DNA of 9,384 bases from Chloroflexota bacterium (GCA_016199325.1 JACQGW010000437.1:1-9384), one strand, 5' to 3'; counted from the stretch's first letter, positions 1-6,892 are shown. The notes: generated from the letters alone by a model not told the origin. Made by a program: numbers and translations.

Positions 1-1
1 C

Positions 2-847
2 CTGCTGACCGAGAAGGAGCTCGAGCACCATCGCCAGGCCGTCGAGTACCCTGAGGCATTCTGGGTGACCAACGAGCTCAAGCCGGTCGCCATTCTCGTT
101 CGCCGACGCTACCGCTACCGCCCCGGGCAGCGCCACATCAATGCACGCCACAACGCCGAGTACTTCAACCCGCCACGGCCGGGCAAGCGGCTGATCATCT
201 CCGGCAGAGTCGCCGACAAGTACGTCAAGCGGGACAAGCCCTACGTCGTCTTCGAGGTCGAGGTGACGGACGAGGACGGCCTGCTCGTCGAGCGCTACCG
301 GCGCACCCGCATGGTTGCGGCCGCCAAGCTGGGCGAGAAGTGGTGGGGACGCGCCGACCGGGTTCCCCCGACCGGCCTCGCCGTGCCGCCGGCCAGGACG
401 GTCGTCACCTCCGGCGAGCAGTGGTCGGGGCCGGCGAACCGGGATACGCCGGCCGGCTCCGCCGGGCCTCCGGTCAGCAAGGAGCTCACCTTCGACAAGA
501 TGCGGTTCTTCGAAGCGATCCTGCCGGACCGGCCCAGCAACCACAGCACGAGCGAAGACGTCGCGGGCGAAGAGGGGTTGGGCTCGCCCATCGCCTCGGC
601 GCACCACACGATCTCGTACACGCACGAGATGCTCAACAAGCTCCTGGGCCCGAGCTGGGTTCGTGGCGGCAGCCTCGACCTGAAGTTCCTGCGGCCGGTC
701 GTGCCGGGCGACACGCTGACGATCAAGGGCCTGGTAAAGGACAAACGAGCAGAGGACGACAAGGTCCGGCTGTTCATCGACGTCTGGGCAGAGAACCAGA
801 AGGGCGAGAAGACGGCAGTCGGAGAGGCAAGCGGCCTGGTGGAATAG
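2..847 (+). CDS. MaoC/FAS1-like dehydratase, 5'-truncated by window edge (copy 1)
   Basis: Probable hydratase/dehydratase of CoA thioesters with a double-hotdog fold (MaoC / FAS1-like dehydratase type), cytoplasmic. The frame is open from base 2, and its first in-window residues align without gaps to residues 34-49 of the complete paralog at 5994-6887. About 32 N-terminal residues therefore lie outside the window, and the GTG at 65 is not a believable start. The N-terminal hotdog shows HINARHNAEYF and ADKYVKRDKPY followed by DEDGLLVER. The C-terminal half has SNHSTSEDVA, whose His (codon 542-544) matches the catalytic-His position of MaoC hydratases, although the usual G-D-x-N-P before it is absent. 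It ends with WVRGGSLDLKFLRPVVPGDTL. The linker between the halves carries a 27-codon tandem duplication that the paralog lacks. The stop is TAG, 43 nt before the amidohydrolase gene. The family is secure; the substrate is unknown. Confidence 0.88.
   Translation: MLTEKELEHHRQAVEYPEAFWVTNELKPVAILVRRRYRYRPGQRHINARHNAEYFNPPRPGKRLIISGRVADKYVKRDKPYVVFEVEVTDEDGLLVERYRRTRMVAAAKLGEKWWGRADRVPPTGLAVPPARTVVTSGEQWSGPANRDTPAGSAGPPVSKELTFDKMRFFEAILPDRPSNHSTSEDVAGEEGLGSPIASAHHTISYTHEMLNKLLGPSWVRGGSLDLKFLRPVVPGDTLTIKGLVKDKRAEDDKVRLFIDVWAENQKGEKTAVGEASGLVE
332..493 (+). repeat. 27-codon tandem duplication in the linker of MaoC copy 1
   Basis: Two adjacent 81-nt units (332-412 and 413-493) encode related peptides. 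Unit 1 begins GEKWWGRADR and unit 2 begins GEQWSGPANR. Of 27 aligned residues I count 12 identical, 11 of them in the first 20, and the DNA is similar over its first ~59 nt. The paralog at 5994-6887 has a single linker of this kind (around residues 142-172, KWSAESG to GPPEVS), so the doubling looks specific to this copy. It lies between the two hotdog halves, where length change is likely tolerated. Confidence 0.75.
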
Positions 848-878
848 CCGACAACGTGCCGACAACGTGCCGACAACG
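847..878 (+). repeat. 11-bp tandem repeat, about 2.9 copies, in a 5' leader
   Basis: GCCGACAACGT occurs at 847-857 and 858-868, followed by GCCGACAACG at 869-878. The array starts on the last base of the upstream TAG stop and runs straight into the Shine-Dalgarno of the next gene. It fills nearly all of the 43-nt gap. The unit length is not a multiple of three and the array lies outside both coding regions. Confidence 0.9.
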
Positions 879-886
879 GAAGGAGG
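878..886 (+). promoter_or_regulatory. Ribosome binding site of the amidohydrolase gene
   Basis: GGAAGGAGG ends four bases before ATG 891. This strong Shine-Dalgarno fixes the start at 891 rather than the in-frame GTG at 867, which lies inside the 11-bp repeat and lacks a ribosome site. Confidence 0.8.
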
Positions 887-890
887 CTCC

Positions 891-2042
891 ATGACGTACG
901 ATCTCCTCTTGAAAGGGGGCGAAATCCTCGACGGGGCGCGACTACCGCGCGTGCGGGGCGACATCGCTTTCGCTGCCGGCAAGGTGGCGGCCATTGGCGG
1001 CCGGATTCATCCGGACGAGGCCGCCCAGACCGTCGACGCCGCCGGGAAGGTGATCACCCCCGGCCTGATCGACTTCCACGCCCACGTCTACTGGTGGGCC
1101 AAACGGGTGGCCGTCAATCCCGACAAGACCGGCCCGGCGACGGGCGTGACGACCGTTGTGGACGCCGGCAGCGCGGGGTCGGCGACGTTTGCCGGCCTGC
1201 GGGCCTACGCCCGGCAGGCCCAGACGCGCATCTACTCCTTCGTGCATATCTCCGCCATCGGTCTCACGTACAGCCACAATGTGCCGGAGCTGGTGACGCT
1301 GGACTTCGCCAGCGTCAAAGGTGCGGCGCGGGTCGTCGAGCTGTATCCGGATCTCGTTGTGGGCATCAAGGTCAGGCTCGGCCCGAACGCGGTCGCCCCG
1401 GAGCACGAGCTGAAGGCGCTGGCACTGGCGAAAGAGGCCGGGAAGCTGGCCGGCGTTCCCGTCATGGTGCATATCGGCGGTTCCTCGGCGCCGCTGCCCG
1501 AGGTGCTGCAGGTGCTGGAGCGCGGCGACGTGCTCACCCATTGCTTCCACGGTCGGTCCAACGGCATCCTCGACGCACAGGAGCGCGTCCTGCCGGCAGT
1601 GCGGGAAGCAGTCGAGCGCGGCGTGATCCTGGACGTGGGAAACGGGCACACCTTCAGCCATCGCGTCGCCCGGGCGGCGCTGGCGCAGGGAATCGTCCCC
1701 GATCTGCTCAGCACCGACATGATCAACCTCGCCCCGATCGTGGACTTGCCGACCGTCATGTCGATCATGCTCGCGCACGGCCTCACCCTCGAACAGGTCG
1801 TCGACCGGGTGACCGAGCGGCCGGCAGGACTCATCCGAAACACCCTCGGCCTGGGCACGCTGGCGGTCGGCGCAGTGGGGGACGCCGTCGTCTGGGACCT
1901 GCGTGATGAGGACGTCAGTTTCCAGGACCGGTTCGGCGAGAGCCTGACCGGCCATCAGCGCCTCGTCCCCGAGCTGACGGTGAGAAGCGGGCACCCCTGG
2001 CGAGCCAGAGTTCGGGAGGCAGAGGAGGCAGGGGTTCGATGA
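891..2042 (+). CDS. Amidohydrolase/deacetylase family metallohydrolase (COG3964, dihydroorotase-like)
   Basis: Predicted 383-aa cytoplasmic, metal-dependent hydrolase of the amidohydrolase superfamily. Residues 1-60 form the small beta-sandwich start (LLLKGGEILDG, then AAGKVITPGLIDFHAHVY). Metal and catalytic ligands are all visible: H63 and H65 (HAH), candidate carboxylated lysine K160 (VGIKVRL), H194 (VMVHIGG), H217 (THCFHG) and D276 (LLSTDM). The C-terminal sandwich returns at about 327-347 (LGTLAVGAVGDAVVWDL). The layout fits the COG3964 group that includes EF_0837 and Atu3266. These are often mislabelled dihydroorotase; one member hydrolyses an acetylated 2-hydroxy acid. No pyrimidine gene is nearby, so a dihydroorotase role is unlikely. 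Cleavage of an ester or amide that exposes a carboxylic or hydroxy acid fits the neighbouring CoA enzymes, but this is inference. The stop overlaps the next start by 4 nt (ATGA). Confidence 0.9.
   Translation: MTYDLLLKGGEILDGARLPRVRGDIAFAAGKVAAIGGRIHPDEAAQTVDAAGKVITPGLIDFHAHVYWWAKRVAVNPDKTGPATGVTTVVDAGSAGSATFAGLRAYARQAQTRIYSFVHISAIGLTYSHNVPELVTLDFASVKGAARVVELYPDLVVGIKVRLGPNAVAPEHELKALALAKEAGKLAGVPVMVHIGGSSAPLPEVLQVLERGDVLTHCFHGRSNGILDAQERVLPAVREAVERGVILDVGNGHTFSHRVARAALAQGIVPDLLSTDMINLAPIVDLPTVMSIMLAHGLTLEQVVDRVTERPAGLIRNTLGLGTLAVGAVGDAVVWDLRDEDVSFQDRFGESLTGHQRLVPELTVRSGHPWRARVREAEEAGVR
2022..2028 (+). promoter_or_regulatory. Ribosome binding site of CoA-transferase 1
   Basis: GAGGAGG lies inside the end of the amidohydrolase gene, 10 nt before ATG 2039. 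Two ATGs follow in tandem (2039 and 2042). Either could serve; the first gives the 4-nt ATGA overlap typical of translational coupling. Confidence 0.65.
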
Positions 2043-3232
2043 TGGCAACGCCGTTGGCGGGTATTCGGGTGCTCGACCTCTCGCGCTATCAGGCCGGCCC
2101 CCGTTGCGGGATGCTCCTCGCGGACCTGGGCGCCGAGGTCATCCGGGTGGAGGACCCCATCGGGGAACGCGACGGCGGGTTTTCCGGCCCGACCTATCAG
2201 GGCGAAAGCATCTACTTCGCCGTGTACAATCGCGGCAAGAAGAGCATTACCCTGAACCTGAAGCACCCGAAGGCCGACCGCATCTTCACCGAGCTGCTCA
2301 GCCGGGCCGACGTGCTCGTCGAGAACTTCGTGCCGGGGGCGATGGAGCGGCTCGGCTTCGGGTACGCGCGCGTGCATGCTATCAACTCGCGCCTGATCAT
2401 GGTCTCGATCTCCGGCTTCGGCCAGGACGGACCGTATGCCCAGATGCCGGCCTTCTGCACCATCGCACTGGCCTGGTCGGGCTATCTGGACGTCAGCGGT
2501 GACCCCAACAGCCCCGCCCACTCGACGGGCGTTTCCATCGCCGACCGGCTCGCCGCCTTGAATGGCACGATCGGCGCCCTGGCTGCCCTCTACGAGCGGA
2601 CGCTCAGCGGCGAGGGCCAGCACGTCGACGTCTCGCTGCTGGACAGCGCCCTCACCATGGTCGAGTTCCCGCTGATGACCTATACCCTGACCGGCAGAAG
2701 GCTCCAGGAATCGGGCAGAAACCGGGCCGGCTCTGCGCCGAACTACGCCTTTCACGCCAGGGACGGCATGATTCAGATCAGCGCGACGAGGCAGCCGTTC
2801 TGGCAGCGCCTGGCGCTGGCGATGGGGCAGCCCGAGCTGGCCGACGATCCTCGATTCGACAGCTCCGTCAAGCGCCAACAGCCGGCGGCGATCGCCGAAA
2901 TCGAACGCATCGTCGGCGACTGGGTGCGCGAGCGGACCGTCGCCGAGGCCTACGCGATGCTCAAGAAAGCCCGCGTCCCGGCCGCTCCGGTCCAGACCCT
3001 GGAGCAGGTGGTGGACGACCCCCAGATGCGCCACCGGGACATGTTCCCGGAGGTGCCGCACCCCCGTGGCGGGACGATCCGGGTGCCTGGCCTGAGTATC
3101 AAGCTGTCCCGGACGCCCGGGCGGCTCGGGCCGCCCCCCCTGCGCGGCGAGCACAACGCCGAAGTCTACGGGGATTTGCTCGGGCTCTCGTCGGCCGAGA
3201 TCAAGGCACTGGAGGCCGACCGTGTCATCTAG
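2039..3232 (+). CDS. Class III CoA-transferase (CaiB/BaiF family), copy 1
   Basis: A 397-aa enzyme of the usual family length that should move CoA between a donor thioester and an organic acid in the cytoplasm. The N-terminal block is PLAGIRVLDLSRYQAG with LLADLGAEVIRVEDP (to residue 40). Next come NRGKKSITLNL (64-74), ADVLVENFVPGAMERLGFGY (90-109) and LIMVSISGFGQDGPYA (119-134). The catalytic Asp that forms the acyl anhydride is D169 in GVSIADRLAA, followed by the family's GEGQHVDVSLLDSAL stretch. The C-terminal part (PQMRHRDMFPEV, then LRGEHNAEVYGDLLGLS) is also typical. It is translationally coupled to the amidohydrolase, so its acceptor acid may be that enzyme's product (inference). Acceptor and donor cannot be assigned from sequence. 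Formyl-CoA, carnitine, succinyl/mesaconate and benzylsuccinate transferases all share this fold. Confidence 0.94.
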   Translation: MMATPLAGIRVLDLSRYQAGPRCGMLLADLGAEVIRVEDPIGERDGGFSGPTYQGESIYFAVYNRGKKSITLNLKHPKADRIFTELLSRADVLVENFVPGAMERLGFGYARVHAINSRLIMVSISGFGQDGPYAQMPAFCTIALAWSGYLDVSGDPNSPAHSTGVSIADRLAALNGTIGALAALYERTLSGEGQHVDVSLLDSALTMVEFPLMTYTLTGRRLQESGRNRAGSAPNYAFHARDGMIQISATRQPFWQRLALAMGQPELADDPRFDSSVKRQQPAAIAEIERIVGDWVRERTVAEAYAMLKKARVPAAPVQTLEQVVDDPQMRHRDMFPEVPHPRGGTIRVPGLSIKLSRTPGRLGPPPLRGEHNAEVYGDLLGLSSAEIKALEADRVI

Positions 3233-3238
3233 CGCGCC

Positions 3239-3242
3239 GAGG
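3239..3242 (+). promoter_or_regulatory. Short ribosome binding site for the GTG-started permease gene
   Basis: GAGG sits 8 nt before GTG 3251. It is the only Shine-Dalgarno-like sequence in the 18-nt gap. It supports GTG 3251, which gives the standard DppB N-terminus MTQYLIRRTVQ, running straight into the first membrane segment. Confidence 0.5.
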
Positions 3243-3250
3243 CAGCATCC

Positions 3251-4168
3251 GTGACGCAGTACCTCATTCGACGGACCGTCCAGGCGCTGTTCGCCGTCCT
3301 GGTGCTGCTGACCGTGGTGTTCTTCGTGACCCATGTCAGCGGGGACCCGGTGCTGCTGATGCTGCCCCTGGAGAGCTCGGTCGAGCAGTATCAGGCCGTT
3401 CGGCGGGCGATGGGCTTCGACGCTCCCCTCCACATCCAGTTCGTGCGGTTCATGAGCGCGGCGCTCCAGGGCGACTTCGGCAAGTCGCTCTGGCAGGACG
3501 TCCCGGCGCTGCCGCTGGTCCTGGAACGGCTGCCGGCCACGCTGCTGCTGGCGGCGAGCGTCGTGGCGCTCAGCCTCGCCATCGCCGTGCCGCTGGCGAT
3601 CCTGGCCGTCGCCCGGCCGCGCGGCCCGCTCGATCGCCTGATCAGCGTCACGTCGCTCGGCGGCGCCTCGGTTCCGGAGTTCTGGCTGGCCCTGATCCTG
3701 GTCATCGTCTTTGCCGCCGGCCTGCGCCTGCTGCCCACATCCGGCTACGGCGGCTGGCAGTTTCTTGTCCTGCCCATGGCCGCTCTCCTCCCCCGGCGGA
3801 TCGGCCGCATCGCGCAGGTGCTGCGGGTGAACTTGCTGGACGAGATCGGCAAACAGTACACGACGACGGCTCACGCCAAGGGGCTCTCGGCAAACCGGGT
3901 CTTGTTCCAGCACGTCTTGCGGAACGCCGCCATTCCGGCGCTGACGGTGGCCGGCGACGAGATCGCGACCCTGGTCAACGGAGCCATCATCGTGGAGATC
4001 GTTTTCGCCTGGCCCGGCATCGGCTACCAGGCGTTCACCGCGATCCAGCACCGCGACCTGCCGGTGATCGAGGCGACCGTCTTCGTCGTGGCGGCGCTCG
4101 TCCTCGTCGTGAACCTGGCCGTCGATCTCAGCTACGCAGTGATCGACCCCCGGATTCGCTACCGATGA
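3251..4168 (+). CDS. ABC transporter permease, DppB/OppB type
   Basis: Predicted 305-aa inner-membrane permease of the peptide/nickel (DppB) class, somewhat short for the family. It opens with YLIRRTVQALFAVLVLLTVVFFVTHVSGDP: a short cytoplasmic start, then a membrane helix at about 10-29. Further hydrophobic segments lie near 96-121, 142-160, 168-181, 235-254 and 274-297. The EAA coupling loop that contacts the ATPase is at about 198-231 (EIGKQYTTTAHAKGLS, then HVLRNAAIPAL). FAWPGIGYQAF and the ending VIDPRIRYR are family signatures. It is coupled by ATGA overlap to the DppC-type partner at 4165. No binding protein or ATPase is encoded in the window, so the substrate is open. Members of this family carry peptides, but also sugars, nickel and organic compounds; a solute related to the flanking CoA enzymes is the likeliest cargo by context. 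Confidence 0.93.
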   Translation: MTQYLIRRTVQALFAVLVLLTVVFFVTHVSGDPVLLMLPLESSVEQYQAVRRAMGFDAPLHIQFVRFMSAALQGDFGKSLWQDVPALPLVLERLPATLLLAASVVALSLAIAVPLAILAVARPRGPLDRLISVTSLGGASVPEFWLALILVIVFAAGLRLLPTSGYGGWQFLVLPMAALLPRRIGRIAQVLRVNLLDEIGKQYTTTAHAKGLSANRVLFQHVLRNAAIPALTVAGDEIATLVNGAIIVEIVFAWPGIGYQAFTAIQHRDLPVIEATVFVVAALVLVVNLAVDLSYAVIDPRIRYR

Positions 4169-5148
4169 GCCGCATGGCCGCCACCGACCGGACCACGTCT
4201 GCCCGCTCGGGCGAGATCGCCGACCCGACACTGCCGCCGCGGCCGTCCGGTCGCGCGATCTGGCTGCACGACCTCTGGTCCGACAAGGTGAGCCTGCTCG
4301 CCGCGGCCGCGCTTGTGCTGTTCCTGCTGGCCGCGGCGCTGATCCCGCCGCTCCAGGGGGAGGAGGCCAACCTGCCGAACCTCCGCTACCGCAATAAGCC
4401 GCCGCTGGCGGCGTTGGACCCGAGCGGGACGCGGACCTGGCTCGGCACCGACCAGCTCGGCCGCCATCTGCTGGCGCGCCTGGCTGAAGCCGGCCGCCTG
4501 TCGATGACCGTCGGCGCGGCGACCGTCGTGCTCTCCGGGGTCCTCGGCACCTGGCTCGGCGTGCTGGCCGGCTATCGCGGCGGTCGCACGGATGACCTGA
4601 TCATGCGCGTCTGCGACATCCAGATGGCGTTCCCGACGCTCTTGCTGGCGATGTTCATCCTGTACGCGCTCGGACCCGGCTTCCTGAACCTGATCCTGGT
4701 GCTGGCCATCACGCGCTGGCCGCTCTTCGCACGCACGAGCCGGGGGATGGCGCTCTCGCTCCGCAACCAGCTCTTCGTCGAAGCCGCCCAGGCCATCGGC
4801 GCTTCCGAGGTGCGGATCGTGGCCCGCCACATCCTCCCCAGTGTCATGCCAACCCTCCTGGTGCTTGGCACCCTCGAGGTGGGGCGTGCGGTGCTCTCCG
4901 AGGCGTCGTTGAGCTTCATCGGCCTCGGCGTCCAGCCGCCGGAATCCTCGTGGGGCCTCATGCTGGCGCAGGGGCGGGAGTACATCTCCACCGCCTGGTG
5001 GCTCACGGTCTTTCCGGGCCTCGCCATCGTCTTGCTGACCCTGTCCGCCAACCTGCTGGCCCAATGGTTTCAGCGCATCACCGATCCCTTTCAGCGGACC
5101 CTCGTCCTGAAGACGGCCGCCGGACCCGAATCGAAGTCAGGGAGGTAA
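4165..5148 (+). CDS. ABC transporter permease, DppC/OppC type
   Basis: Predicted 327-aa inner-membrane partner of the upstream DppB-type permease. A polar 40-residue cytoplasmic N-terminus precedes helix 1 (about 43-61). The periplasmic loop carries WLGTDQLGRHLLARL (92-106), the family's GTDxxGR signature, with the later acidic residue replaced by His. More membrane segments lie at about 114-136, 152-171, 174-190, 229-246 and 280-300. The EAA loop is at about 203-236 (FVEAAQAIGASEVRI, then ARHILPSVMPTL). SEASLSFIGLGVQPPESSWG (245-264) is a strong DppC hallmark. The start ATG overlaps the previous stop (ATGA) with no clear ribosome site of its own, so translation is probably coupled to the DppB-type gene. 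The last ~20 residues after DPFQR form a polar tail. Its stop codon overlaps the ribosome site of the crotonase gene. Confidence 0.94.
   Translation: MSRMAATDRTTSARSGEIADPTLPPRPSGRAIWLHDLWSDKVSLLAAAALVLFLLAAALIPPLQGEEANLPNLRYRNKPPLAALDPSGTRTWLGTDQLGRHLLARLAEAGRLSMTVGAATVVLSGVLGTWLGVLAGYRGGRTDDLIMRVCDIQMAFPTLLLAMFILYALGPGFLNLILVLAITRWPLFARTSRGMALSLRNQLFVEAAQAIGASEVRIVARHILPSVMPTLLVLGTLEVGRAVLSEASLSFIGLGVQPPESSWGLMLAQGREYISTAWWLTVFPGLAIVLLTLSANLLAQWFQRITDPFQRTLVLKTAAGPESKSGR
5141..5146 (+). promoter_or_regulatory. Ribosome binding site of the crotonase gene, overlapping the permease stop
   Basis: GGAGGT shares its final T with the TAA stop (5146-5148) of the DppC-type gene and lies 6 nt before ATG 5153. 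The arrangement supports the ATG at 5153 and suggests coupled translation. Confidence 0.75.
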
Positions 5149-5152
5149 GAGG

Positions 5153-5950
5153 ATGACCGACGCCAACCCCGCGACACTCGACTACAGGACGATTCTGTTC
5201 CAGCAGGACGGCCCGATCGCAACGATCACCCTCAACAGGCCGGAGAAGCGAAACGCGCTGACGACGGAGATGTTCCTCGAGATCATCGATGCAGGCCGGC
5301 GCATCGAGGAGGACCGGGCCGTCCGGGTGGTGATCCTCACCGGCGCCGGCAAGGCGTTCTGCGCCGGGCAGGACCAGAGCCACACGTCCCAGGCCGATCT
5401 CGAAGGCTATCTCCGCTACTCTCGGCTCAACCGGCAAGCGCGCGACCTGCTCAGGACGCTCTCGAAACCGGTCATCGGCCGCATTCAAGGGCCGGCCGTG
5501 GGCGGCGGCTGCTACCTGGCCACCGAGTGCTGTGACATTACCATCGCATCGACGAACGCCCGCTTCGCGCTCCGAGAGGTCCAGACGGGGCTGATGGTCC
5601 CCGGCAGCTTCGTCTTCACGGTGGGACGCGCGAGGGCGTTGGCGATGGCCCTGACGGGGGAATGGATCCCGGCCGAGCAGGCCGAGCGCTGGGGGCTCGT
5701 CTACAGAGTGGTGCCCGACGAGGAGCTGGACGCGGCCGTCGCGGCGATGGCGGAGCTCCTGGCAGCCCAGCCGCCGTTGGGCATGACCTACACCAAACGC
5801 GCCATGAATTTCGTGCTGGACCACGCCGGCTACGACCAGGCCGAGGACTTCGGGCTCGAGTGCCGGCGCATCCTGCACCAGACGGCAGACCGCCGCGAGG
5901 CCCAACGCTCCTTCCTCGAGCGACGACGGGGTGTGTACGTCGGAGCATAG
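5153..5950 (+). CDS. Enoyl-CoA hydratase/isomerase (crotonase) family protein
   Basis: A 265-aa cytoplasmic crotonase-fold enzyme of standard length, expected to act on an acyl-CoA. The start is ATITLNRPEKRNAL (23-36). The oxyanion hole is formed by KAFCAGQDQ (67-75) and GPAVGGGCYLA (113-123). RFALREVQTGL (137-147) supplies E142, matching the second catalytic glutamate (Glu164 of rat crotonase). The position of the first (Glu144, the E of GGGCELA) is Y121 here, with one extra residue before the CD pair (ATECCD). LTGEWIPAEQAERWGLVYRVVP (168-188) is the usual downstream block. With only one catalytic glutamate visible it might be an isomerase, a hydrolase, or a hydratase with changed chemistry rather than a textbook hydratase. 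It sits between the permeases and MaoC copy 2 in the same run of genes. Confidence 0.93.
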   Translation: MTDANPATLDYRTILFQQDGPIATITLNRPEKRNALTTEMFLEIIDAGRRIEEDRAVRVVILTGAGKAFCAGQDQSHTSQADLEGYLRYSRLNRQARDLLRTLSKPVIGRIQGPAVGGGCYLATECCDITIASTNARFALREVQTGLMVPGSFVFTVGRARALAMALTGEWIPAEQAERWGLVYRVVPDEELDAAVAAMAELLAAQPPLGMTYTKRAMNFVLDHAGYDQAEDFGLECRRILHQTADRREAQRSFLERRRGVYVGA

Positions 5951-5981
5951 GCGCAGAACGGCGGTGACCGGGCAAATCAAT

Positions 5982-5987
5982 GGAGGT
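5982..5987 (+). promoter_or_regulatory. Ribosome binding site of MaoC copy 2
   Basis: GGAGGT lies 6 nt before ATG 5994 in the 43-nt gap after the crotonase gene. It selects ATG 5994 over the in-frame GTG at 5931, which lies inside the crotonase gene. Confidence 0.8.
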
Positions 5988-5993
5988 GCTGAC

Positions 5994-6887
5994 ATGACAA
6001 CGGGATCTGCGGTCGTCCGGCCAGGCGAGCTGCCCCTTTTCGACTTCGACACGCTCCAGGTTGGCATGGAACTGGGCTCGCTGGAAACCACGATCTCCCA
6101 GGAAGAGGTCGCCAGGTTCCGAACCGCCGTCGAGAATCCGGCGGCGGAGTACTTCACGGCGGGTCTCCGCACCACGGCGCTCCTGGTGGAGCGGCATTTT
6201 CGCAGGCCCCTCCACCACATCAACTCGGGTCTGGACGCCGAGTACTTCGGTCGGGCCAGACCGGGCCGACTGCTGCGGGCGACCGCGCGGATCGCCGACA
6301 AGTACGTCAAACGGGAAAAGCCGTACATCGCCATCGACGCGCGGCTCTTCGACGAGGACGGAACCCTCGTCGAGCGATCCCGGCGCTACCGCATGGTCGC
6401 CATGCCGGCCGCCATCGCCAAGTGGTCGGCGGAGAGCGGCTTGGCCGCCGACCGCGCGCCACGCCGGCCGGAGACCGCTCCCGCCGGGCCACCCGAGGTC
6501 TCCATCGAGAAGCAGATCACCATCGAGAAGCTGGGCCTCTTCGAGGCCATCTATGCCATCGTCGCCGCCAAGGGACCCACCGTCCACAGCGACGCCGAGC
6601 GCGCGCACGCCGCCGGCCTGACCAGGCCCATCGGATCGGGCCATCTGCTCCTGGCCTACGCCCATGAGCTGGTAGACAAGGCGTTCGGCTCTCAGTGGGT
6701 CCGCGGCGGGCGGCTCTCCCTGCGCTTTCTGCACGCCTTCGAGGATGGCGATCACCTCGTTTTCGGCGCCTGGCCGGCGGACGACGAGACGTCGAGCGCC
6801 GCCGGTCGCTCGACGGTGCTCCTGTGGTGTCAGAACCAGCGAGGGCAAGGGGTCGCCCGGGGCAGCGCGAGCTGCGTACGGGGGTAG
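5994..6887 (+). CDS. MaoC/FAS1-like dehydratase, complete (copy 2)
   Basis: Complete 297-aa double-hotdog hydratase/dehydratase, paralogous to the truncated gene at the left edge. The N-terminal half includes ISQEEVARFRTAVENP (34-49), HHINSGLDAEYF (74-85) and ADKYVKREKPYIAID (101-115). A short Pro/Ala-rich linker spans about 142-172. The C-terminal half has VHSDAERAHAAGL (197-209), with H198 at the catalytic-His position, then GSGHLLLAYAHELVDKAFGSQWVRGGRLSLRF. The G-D-x-N-P element of canonical R-hydratases is not present before that His. Five nt separate it from CoA-transferase 2, and the CitE-type gene follows. In itaconate and mesaconate pathways a MaoC-family protein hydrates the C5 dicarboxyl-CoA to citramalyl-CoA, which a CitE-like lyase cleaves. 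That is the favoured role here by context, not by proof. A general R-specific enoyl-CoA hydratase is the alternative. Confidence 0.91.
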   Translation: MTTGSAVVRPGELPLFDFDTLQVGMELGSLETTISQEEVARFRTAVENPAAEYFTAGLRTTALLVERHFRRPLHHINSGLDAEYFGRARPGRLLRATARIADKYVKREKPYIAIDARLFDEDGTLVERSRRYRMVAMPAAIAKWSAESGLAADRAPRRPETAPAGPPEVSIEKQITIEKLGLFEAIYAIVAAKGPTVHSDAERAHAAGLTRPIGSGHLLLAYAHELVDKAFGSQWVRGGRLSLRFLHAFEDGDHLVFGAWPADDETSSAAGRSTVLLWCQNQRGQGVARGSASCVRG

Positions 6888-6892
6888 CGTCC

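Noticed and set aside
65..67. GTG at 65 as the start of MaoC copy 1
   Set aside because: The frame is open to the window edge, and the residues before it align without gaps to the paralog's N-terminal region, so the true start is off the window.
942..2048. Minus-strand open frame of 368 codons opposite the amidohydrolase
   Set aside because: Same antisense shadow effect; the plus strand carries all catalytic motifs of the amidohydrolase.
1955..4231. A 758-codon open frame on the minus strand across CoA-transferase 1 and the DppB-type gene
   Set aside because: It lies opposite well-supported genes. Its translation is low-complexity and rich in R, Q, D, H and G, as expected from antisense of G+C-rich codons, with no recognisable domain.
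6695..6892. Upstream extension of CoA-transferase 2 to an earlier start at 6695
   Set aside because: It would overlap MaoC copy 2 by almost 200 nt and adds out-of-frame composition with no family similarity. ATG 6893 gives a normal N-terminus.
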